Source: Amphimallon solstitiale (lineage: Eukaryota; Arthropoda; Insecta; Coleoptera; Scarabaeidae). From it: 64,000 nucleotides of DNA. The stretch covers positions 112,167,394 to 112,231,393 of the forward strand of contig OY720681.1 of assembly GCA_963170755.1 (NCBI GenBank), written 5' to 3'. A model generated the notes under the pieces. The model ran no database searches. It saw only the letters and a program-made list of their open reading frames with translations, and was not told the DNA's origin. This document shows, in pieces, positions 56,481 through 64,000 of this stretch (its first letter is position 1; each line of letters starts with the position of its first letter). Position numbers and translations under genes: made by a program.

Positions 56481-57148
56481 AATTCTGAAGATACCAAAAC
56501 CTTAAATGTGGTGCTTATAGTGTATTTTCTTTGCAAAACGAACTACATTACCGGTTTTAATACCTCACATAAACCAGTCAAGTTGATAATACCATGCAAA
56601 GCAATTTAATAAATGTTGTGGTTCGGAGAGCTTTTAATTACGTTTTCTTGTTTTACATAACATATTTAGTCATACGACATACATAGAAGACTGTTGAACA
56701 CAGAAAAAAATGAGAATAACCCAAACTCTGAACCCGTAACAGACTGATATTTCATGTAGGTATTTAATAAATGGCTTTTTAATACCATTTCCTTGTTTAG
56801 ATTATATTTCTTTAAAAAAATTAATACGTTTTTTAAAAAGCCTTTCGTATAACGTTATTTATTTTCTTTATTATGTTATGAAAGGGTAATTGTGAGTATA
56901 ATAAGAAAAAAAATTAGTAATCCTACGATTCTTCAATAAAAAAATTTACTGAAAGCTACTTTATCATAGTAATATTATAGCTATATCGGTTATGTTGATC
57001 ACAATGTTGATATGTAATTCAAGGGCAAACGATGTGAAAGCAAATCAAACAAAATATACTTTTATGTAAAATTTAATAGAAAATATATTTACATTTTTTA
57101 TAGATTTCATATAAATTACATGAGAATTTTTCAAATAATTTCATTGGT
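56481..57148. other. Intergenic AT-rich DNA
   Basis: No recognised feature. Confidence 0.35.
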
Positions 57149-57995
57149 TTACCAGTTTTTATTCGTAGATATTAATTCATTTGAAAAATATTTACAGTTT
57201 TCTCTAGGTTGTATAACTATAGTATTAATAAACAAGGGTGTGCATACACCATCCATAACCTGTGCATCAGTTGCCTTTTGAACTGTTAGAGATGTTTTAG
57301 GATGTCCTATTTCAGTGGATATACCAAGTTTTTTCTTTTTTGGTTCTTCCCTTTTGTTCAAAATGATTTCTTCTATCAGAGGTCGTACAGGGCTGATTGT
57401 TTTTTGCCTTCAGCAGCTCTTATTTTGTTTTTATATTGCGCGTTATTTATTTTCAAATGTTTGCACAATATTGGTATTATATTTATGATTTTAGTAGGCT
57501 CTTTTATCTTACCATTAATTTGACCATACATTTCAATGATTCTCTCGTAACATTTTGTGCAATGGTTTTCTGTAGTCTTGGATTTGTTTCCAAGGGGTAT
57601 ACCTCATACAGTTTTTTGCAGATATCTCGCAAATTATGCATTCGATACAGATTTATCGAGTACAGAAGGATTTAGAGTTGGATTTGGAATAATTTTTGTA
57701 CAAAAATAAATTCAAAATTCGAAAGAAACCCTTTACTGACAGATTTATTTTATTAAGAAATTATTTGAAACACATTTTGCATAACTTTTGTTTTTGGGAT
57801 GCCAACACGACCCTTTTTCCCTCTTGATTCACTAGTTTTACTTGATAAGCGCAGTTTCTGTGTTAGAAGGCTGCGCAAACCATGCTCTTGGTTACATTGA
57901 TATAACCACTTTCTTCTTGATATGTTTATATTTCTTTTCACCATCATCGACATAAGCATCGTCTGCCATTTTTGTTGTAAATGTAACTTTGTCAA
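57149..57995 (-). pseudogene. Broken, unrecognised protein-coding relic
   Basis: Reading right to left: MADDAYVDDGEKKYKHIKKK (from about 57968), further lysine-rich frames, CTKCYERIIEMYGQINGKIK with INNAQYKNKIRAAEGKK (about 57570-57390), and PLIEEIILNKREEPKKKKLG...TSLTVQKATDAQVMDG (57370-57149). The pieces are in different frames with stops between, and dispersed-repeat sequence (57600-57745) sits in the middle. Character is basic and helical. It could be a processed copy of a host gene or a transposon accessory protein; I cannot say which. Confidence 0.35.
57600..57745 (+). repeat. Dispersed repeat, fragment D
   Basis: Contains GCAGATATCTCGCAAATTAT, the following GCATTCGATACAGATTTATCG and AAATTCAAAATTCG, matching one monomer of copies A and B. 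Confidence 0.55.
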
Positions 57996-58019
57996 CTCCT
58001 TGGCTGTTTCTTAGGTTAT

Positions 58020-58535
58020 AACAAATAAATGTTTTGTTTTACAATGCCCCACTTTTGTCAGTCTCAACTTATATTGTTTTGTGTTTTTGTCCTGTCTTTA
58101 ATTACTTTTTTGGGTTTAAGGCAGTTACTTACCGTATTTTGTGAACACCAGCGTCTTTTTGAACTGTTTTGTATTGCCTTTCAGTCATATTTATTTAATA
58201 TTTTTATTTGTTTCTGCTTTATAATTGTTTGTACACCGTATATTTCTATTTCATATTAATATAATAAATAACAAATAAAAAGGGAATGTTCAGAATAAAG
58301 AATTGTTCACATACTGTTTAACAAGGCCCGAACACAACTTAATAATTTTCCAGTTTTTTTTCTTCGATTGCTTACAAGGCACCTAATTTTTAGTACTATT
58401 TTTTTTTAAAGACCCAGAGATATCGGAATTTCCCGAAAATAAATTTAATTACAATGTAGGAAACTGCTGAAATGATATAAATTTTTCTTTTATTTCTTTC
58501 CATCACTATTTTATTACTCATATGATATGTATCTT
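58020..58535. other. Intergenic AT-rich DNA
   Basis: Hydrophobic open frame 58029-58259 is translated AT-rich sequence with no domain; nothing else seen. Confidence 0.35.
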
Positions 58536-58537
58536 TG

Positions 58538-58610
58538 ACAATCAGTCAAGTTGACGTTATTTACATAGATTTTGCAAAAGCATTTTATCACTTAGCCTAG
58601 ATTCTGCACT
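58538..58610 (+). pseudogene. LINE reverse-transcriptase motif fragment
   Basis: Reads SQVDVIYIDFAKAFYHL, which matches the VDVIYTDFSKAFD catalytic A motif of LINE reverse transcriptases. Only about 25 residues are recognisable, and the flanks are decayed. It is on the opposite strand to the 55950-56480 fragment, so probably a separate insertion. Confidence 0.5.
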
Positions 58611-59190
58611 ACAATTTTTTAATACATAATGTGAGGATCGTTCATTCTTTCTCATCTGTGTCAGGGCACCGCTCAAAACTATTTTCAAAACTTTCAAGGT
58701 TAACATTTTTTTGTTCGTGATACTTGGACAAAGCTAAAATCTGGGTGTCAAACCCAGTTTATTTAGAGAAAATGTGTCTGGCAGTTCTTATCCTTCCGTC
58801 TCCACTAACCTTGCAAAATAACGTCATTTGGGTTTGTAGTACCTTATTATGAAGTCCAATTCAGAGCAATGTATGAAAAGAATATAATAGTTCAATAAAT
58901 TTTGCTATTAGAACGCAGTTGGCGGTTACAAATTGGTAAAATTATTTTGTTTTGGTCAGAAATACATATCACGGCGTGGATTATAAACGTACATATTTGT
59001 AAATTAAACCAGTTTGCTTTTCTAAAGATATTTTGATTTTAATTTTAGAAAATATTCATTACAAGACTTGTAAAATTTTATCGACTGCATACTTTTATTT
59101 TATGTTCTGACAAATTTTACTAAGCTTATTATTAGTAGAAACTAGAACGTTTTTATTGATGTATCTACTTTGAAGTACGTGATTGTTTGC
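58611..59190. other. Intergenic AT-rich DNA
   Basis: No recognised feature. Confidence 0.35.
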
Positions 59191-59199
59191 TTTTTGTTT

Positions 59200-59400
59200 A
59201 TTTTTCATAAGTATATTTGTATAATTTACGAAAGCTAAGTTTGACTCTGTTCTGTTGTCATACAAAAACGTTCATTGGTGTTAAATCTGGGGCGCATTTG
59301 TTTCTGTTTCTTTAGTTGTAATTATGTATTAATTAAAAATTGTGACCCTTTGTTTGACATGTGTGAAGGTGCGACTTCCTGTTGATAAAAACTTATCCTG
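59200..59400 (-). pseudogene. Mariner-like transposase scrap
   Basis: The minus strand carries a decayed equivalent of the second catalytic region (DKNLSTGSRTFTHV-like, where FQQDGAxPH would be) followed about 30 codons later by CAPDLTPMNVFV, which matches RSPDLTPLDFFLW. TIRs are not seen. Weak. Confidence 0.35.
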
Positions 59401-59696
59401 AATTATTATCCTAATAAACTAGACGTATCGTACTACTAAAGCTGTCATCTAAATAATTGCATTATCTTGGTATACAGCTTCAATTAACCATGACAGACTT
59501 ATTTTATTCATATTTTAGTTACAACAAAAAGATTTTTATTATAATTCTTTAATACGATTGTATGTATGGTATCACTAAATTCGTAAAAAATATTTCCTAC
59601 GAAATTATGCTTAGCGCTTGAACAAAAATATAAGATGGCAAACACGCGAAGACGTAAGAATTGAAGGTTAAAAGACATATAATAGTTAAAAGACAT

Positions 59697-60478
59697 GAGG
59701 TGTGGCCACCGCACGATTTTCTTATACGTATGAGCGTTTCTTATACGTATGAGCGTTTCAAATTATACAAAATTGTTCAATTTTTTTTTAAATAGTTCCA
59801 TATTCTTAGAAAAATAAGCTCGTGGGTAATTTTATAAATCCTATTATCAGTACTTAGTAAATCTCTGTAAAACCCATACTTTGCGAGATATTCGAGAGAA
59901 AGTGCTACTCACTAAGAGTAAAAGTGTTATTTCCGGTCCGAATTTTGAAATTTCATTTATACAAAAAATATTTCAAATCCAGCACTCAATACTTTTGTAC
60001 TCTTGATAAATATATATAGAATGCATAATTTAAGACATTTGGCAAAAAATCGCTACTCGATAAGAGTAAAAGTTTTACTTCCGGTCCGAATTTTGAATTT
60101 TTTTTATACATAAGGTATTGAAAATGAAGTTCTAAATACTCTTATGCTGGTAATGTACCAGCCTAGATTGCATGATTCACGAGATACAAAAAACTGGTTA
60201 TTGATAAGAGTAAAAGACCTATTTCCGGTAGGAATTAAAAAAAAATTAATAAAATTCTCCTCAAATTTAATTTTGAGTACATATGAATTTTTTATAAACT
60301 TGATTATAAACTTAGTAGTTGACGAAATATTGACAAATTTCGATTTTTTTACTGAAGTAAAATACTACTTCCGGTCTGCCTATTTTACTGAAAATTTAAT
60401 CAGATCTCAAGAGGGAGATTATACTCGTAAATACAAAATTTGGAATTCATAGCTATAATGGTTTGACCGCTATCGTAG

Positions 60479-60512
<34 letters not shown>

Positions 60513-60590
60513 TAAAAAAAAACACTTTTTCGGAATCAGGGGACTTCAAAAAGTGAACTCGAGGTCGAAAATTTTCATTATCACAATACT
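59697..60590 (-). repeat. Dispersed repeat, copy B (AC microsatellite inside)
   Basis: Inverse of copy A and fragment C: GAGGTGTGGCCACCGCACG at the left edge, a 19-bp tandem (CTTATACGTATGAGCGTTT) at about 59720-59758, three 125-150-bp monomers each with GAGTAAAAG...ATTTCCGGT (about 59918, 60070, 60198), then TTTTTACTGAAGTAAAATAC, GAGGGAGATTATACTCGTAA, the (AC)n tract and CGAGGTCGAAAATTTTC. Confidence 0.65.
60480..60511. repeat. (AC)n microsatellite, about 15 units
   Basis: Uninterrupted AC run, located inside dispersed repeat copy B at the same relative place where copy A has a (CT)n run. Confidence 0.95.
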
Positions 60591-60599
60591 TCCTTATAC

Positions 60600-62200
60600 T
60601 ACGTATAAAGAAAGAAATTAGCGTAATAAATTTAGAGACAATAACTGCACAATAACTCAATTAAATAAGGAAGTTCCAAATATAGCACAGAAATCTACAC
60701 TATGTTGACATGAAGAACTAAGTAATGACAACGACATATGGCGCAAAATGTCCCAAAAGAAAATAGTTAAATATTACTAATTGTTTCTGCAGTGTAGGTT
60801 CTTGGTGAAACATTATATATATTTCAAAGTTTTTTAAATTTTAAATAATAAATAGTTAGTTTGATAGGTAAGGTGAAATTAAAACTAAAAAACTAAATTA
60901 ACATACACGAGCCATCAAAAATAAAGAACAAAACTTTGCGTTATGAAAATAACAAATCTAAATTAAAAATGTAACATGTTTATGAGATTTGCGAACGTAT
61001 TGTTCTGCTACTCCCTGAGATTAAAGACATTCTGAAACAATTATTGATATCAAGTGCTGAAACAATTCGGCCAAATACAAACGTTAAAGCGTAATATCAG
61101 ACTGACGTTAAACGGAAATGTATGAATTATCCGTCTTTGTCTTGCATAAGTAGATTCTATGGTATGGTTGTGCTAGAAGCTATAAATAAATGCATTCGCG
61201 TGTGCTATTCCTACTATACAAGTAGGTCCTACTTCTTATTTTGATGTAACCGTTATTCTTTAATAGAACTATACAGCTTGTGTAAAGAAACAGTTGATAT
61301 TACCAAGTAAACATTGCAACGTTGTATTCTGATGTATTTTGGAGTTGCTATGTCAAGTGTTCCATTACACAACCTGTATATTAGAAACGCAGGGATCATC
61401 TAGCAGCAGGCTCCACGGAAAACTAGCGGGGTTAAATCAATGGGAAAAAATACAAATACTAGACCGAGAAACAAGATATACAGACCACATTAAATTAAAT
61501 AGAAACAATGATGATAGATGAAGAATTGATACCGCATCATGCCCTAAAAATTGAATTAGAGTGGGAAAAAATTGAATTAGAGTGGGAATTAACACACCGA
61601 GAGAAATTTGTTGTAGTTTTAAATATATTTATATTGTGTTTAAACATAAAATATTGTTATATATAGGACAAAAATGTGTTTTTTTTAATTTAAAAATAAT
61701 TTTATATTCAAACATTAAGAATAAAATATATTTAGTTGGGATATGTTGTGTATTGAAATCAAATAAAAGGAGTATCTTGAAATAACAATAATTTTTTGTT
61801 AAGTTTATAAAGACACATATTAACTTTAAAATAAATTGTTGTTCAAAATCAATATAATACATTCTTACTCCAAAAATGTATATGTTTATTTTTAACAAAA
61901 ATTATAATGATGTTGAGTAGAATTTAAGCAAAAGTAACCATTTATTGTACTTGTTCTCAACATTGAATTGCTTTGTTTAAGTATATGTATTACTTAACTT
62001 AAAAGCAAAAATTGTTCACTTTCAACAGTATGTATAATTAAGTCAAGTACCTTTTTAAATGAAAATAAATATAATATATAAATAATAGCAATTATTGTAC
62101 TTGTTCTGAACATACGAAATTGCTCTGGTTAATTAAATGTATTACTTACCTTAATAAATAAATTACTCATTTTTATAAATATCTATAATTATATTAAGAG
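60600..62200. other. Intergenic AT-rich DNA
   Basis: Contains a 20-bp tandem duplication (ATTGAATTAGAGTGGGAAAA) at about 61548-61587. Open frames around 61582-61898 are low-complexity and overlap on both strands. No gene is called. Confidence 0.35.
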
Positions 62201-62202
62201 AT

Positions 62203-62363
62203 ATTCGTAACTTTGACGCTCATAAATCTGATCGACTTTATTTTTTTTCATTTTTGACGCGGTTATTGAAATTACGGAGTAGGCGCTATTCACAATATTA
62301 GTATAGTCTTCATCACTTTTAGGTTCTTTTTAATCAAAAATATGAGCGCCAAGGTTATACATA
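62203..62363. mobile_element. Small MITE with ~27-bp TIRs
   Basis: GTAACTTTGACGCTCATAAA...TGAT at about 62206 is matched, inverted, by ATCAAAAATATGAGCGCCAA...GTTATAC ending at about 62360, with several mismatches. No coding capacity; target duplication unclear. Confidence 0.45.
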
Positions 62364-62844
62364 TACCTTCAGTAAATTAAGTAAACTGACAATTATTCTT
62401 GTTCATCAACTGGCATTGCACTGCAGAATTTGACAGAATGCTATGTGAAAATAAGTATTGAAATGCGTGTTTAAAGAGAGTATAACAAACATTTAACATA
62501 CATAAGATACATCATGAGGCAATTCGTTTGTCGAGTTGATATGAATGTTAGAATAAATATGGTATACTAATGAACCTATGGAGATTACTACGGGATATTT
62601 TCATTAATACTTGATCAGAACTTAAATCTGATTTATTTCAACTACCAAATAAATACATTTAAAATAACATTGATGCTTGAGTGAAATAATTAGCAAAGTA
62701 GGTTTTAGAAAGACGGTCTCATCCCTTTCAGCATATGTGTTGCCCAGTCACAATTCCTGCTAGGGATTCCTTAAATTTATCTGTAAGCGAATAAAAACTA
62801 TTACGTTAATATTAAATACAGTAGGTACTAGAAGTTACAACCTT

Positions 62845-63648
62845 TCAGCAAATTTGAAGCAGAACTTTCAGTATGGTATCTATCTCGTCAGCACTATCAA
62901 AACTATTATTGGATGATACAGTTACTGTTGATGCTAAATAACTGGTATACTCTCTAGAAGGCTGGAAAAAATTGTATGATCAGAAGTAATTATTTTTAGT
63001 TATAGTAATAGAGCTGGCTATAAAAATGAAACAGTATAAGAAAAATTAATTTAAGGATTTGAACGCATTAAAATGTCTAATAAAACCGTGAGAAATTAAT
63101 AGAGAAGCTAGTCAAAATACAATTGAACCTAGTTGTAACATTCTTTTTCTTTTAAAATCATGTTTCTTTGAAAAAGATCACGGATAAAAATAATTTAACT
63201 TACCACGTCATCACTTTGTGCGGACGTGCTTGAAGTGTCATCGATGTGTTGCTGTAGCTTTTTCATAAACCTTATTCTTTTTCCTATTTGCGGTATTATC
63301 TCTTTTACGTGTCTTTCTTCCATTGCCATACATATATCATAATCTATCTCATTTTCTGTATTAAACAAAAACAGTCAAAATAAGCACAGCAATATATCAA
63401 TTTTTTTATATTAAAAATTAATATTTCTTATAGTACCTATCTAAGTATTTGGTTATTAAGTTAAAAATATGAAGTTAGTTAACCATTGGTATATGTATGT
63501 TACCACTATCAATACTATTTTCTCGTCTTATTGAATAATATTTTTATATTTAAGTCATATTAAAATAAACGGTATTTTACTGAACAACGTAGTAATTAAA
63601 GTACTTACCTATATATAGCTTGTATATCAATTAAACTCTTGAAAACTT
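62845..63648 (-). CDS. SAM-domain-like protein, 3' end, four exons including a 23-nt microexon
   Basis: Read on the minus strand: exon 63648-63609 (VFKSLIDIQAIY), microexon 63526-63504 (RENSIDS), exon 63355-63204 (NEIDYDICMAMEERHVKEII, PQIGKRIRFMKKLQQHIDD) and terminal exon 62961-62845 (PSREYTSYLAS...DSADEIDTILKVLLQIC, stop TGA 62847-62845). All junctions have AG/GT borders and the phases join (2, 1, 0). ID...E/D...L...HVKEIIPQIGKRIRFMKK resembles the second half of a sterile alpha motif (LKELI..IG.R.KI...I), usually a protein-interaction module. Upstream exons must lie beyond 63648 or outside the window. The first exon's acceptor is the least certain. Exact family not recognised. Confidence 0.5.
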
Positions 63649-64000
63649 CTATTAAAAATTATTAATAATTAATTATCCAACTTTGTAATATCATTTTCAG
63701 ATAATTCCACTAATTCTACTAAAATGGTGAATTCTGTTGTCAGTTTTGTATGCTTCATCTTCATATGGTACAATCCTAGTATCCAATAAATAAATAAAAT
63801 AGGTTGTTACTGTTCTTAACGGCACGCGACAGCATCAATGAATGTGCCAAAAATAATTTTGGGTTATAAAGAACGTAACATTTTCCACAACCACATACTT
63901 AAACAATACTCAAATTAATAATAAACACTATACCTAAGTTGATAATATTTAATAATGCAAACACGTTTATTATGCATTTTAAAATGATCTTGACCTGAGT
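63649..64000. other. Probable intron of the SAM-like gene
   Basis: AT-rich with no further exon recognised before the window edge. Confidence 0.3.

Noticed and set aside
61582..61898. Frames on both strands near 61.7 kb
   Set aside because: AT-rich low-complexity sequence open on both strands at once; no recognisable protein.
1..64000. CRISPR arrays, bacterial operons, rRNA genes
   Set aside because: The spliced genes and transposons are eukaryotic. No regularly spaced direct repeats with unique spacers and no rRNA-like sequence were seen.

Overview
The window is AT-rich eukaryotic DNA with spliced genes, GT-AG introns, long intergenic spaces and a heavy load of DNA transposons. The protein-level resemblances and the transposon set (long-TIR mariners with a DD41D triad, Harbinger, hAT, Tigger/pogo, a decayed LINE and LTR remnants) point to an arthropod, most likely an insect. 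I cannot fix the order from the sequence alone. There is one 200-base assembly gap (48769-48968). All family calls are from pattern recognition; no search was run.

Layout, host genes. (1) 1009-16616 (+) is the 3' half of the nuclear-pore scaffold gene Nup155: eight exons whose phases join cleanly, with introns swollen by transposons. (2) 23748-24943 (+) is a compact three-exon gene that looks like CAAP1 (caspase activity and apoptosis inhibitor 1). (3) 30495-31144 (+) is a GC-rich proline/glycine-rich exon of a larger gene that I do not recognise, with a CpG-containing candidate promoter upstream. (4) 62845-63648 (-) is the 3' end of a small SAM-domain-like gene, including a 23-nt microexon, that continues beyond the right edge. 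Weak candidates are a short two-exon start near 26.3 kb and a GC-rich island with a short ORF near 51 kb.

Layout, mobile DNA. Nup155 introns hold a Tc1-like relic (1746-2916), a 5.5-kb element with matching ends and a 6-bp target duplication (4058-9588) that carries an apparently intact DD41D mariner (6423-8280), a second DD41D mariner with one frameshift (10645-12202), a mariner relic and several MITEs. A 6.2-kb Harbinger element (17142-23310) lies between Nup155 and the CAAP1-like gene. It has a spliced transposase that reads open throughout and a Myb/SANT-like partner gene broken by a single stop inside a tandem duplication. At 34-39 kb there is a three-level nest: a hAT MITE inside a ZBED-type hAT inside a mariner relic. 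A Tigger (41601-43552), a mariner inside a long multi-layer palindrome (43711-45930), a deleted Tigger (47361-48656) and a poorly classified TAA-flanked transposon (52143-54042) follow. The right third is mostly repeat debris: a LINE, a microsatellite-bearing dispersed repeat in at least two long copies and two fragments, and small MITEs.

The host genes show no obvious functional link to one another. The main story is how transposons of several superfamilies have nested in introns and intergenic DNA while leaving the visible Nup155 exons open.
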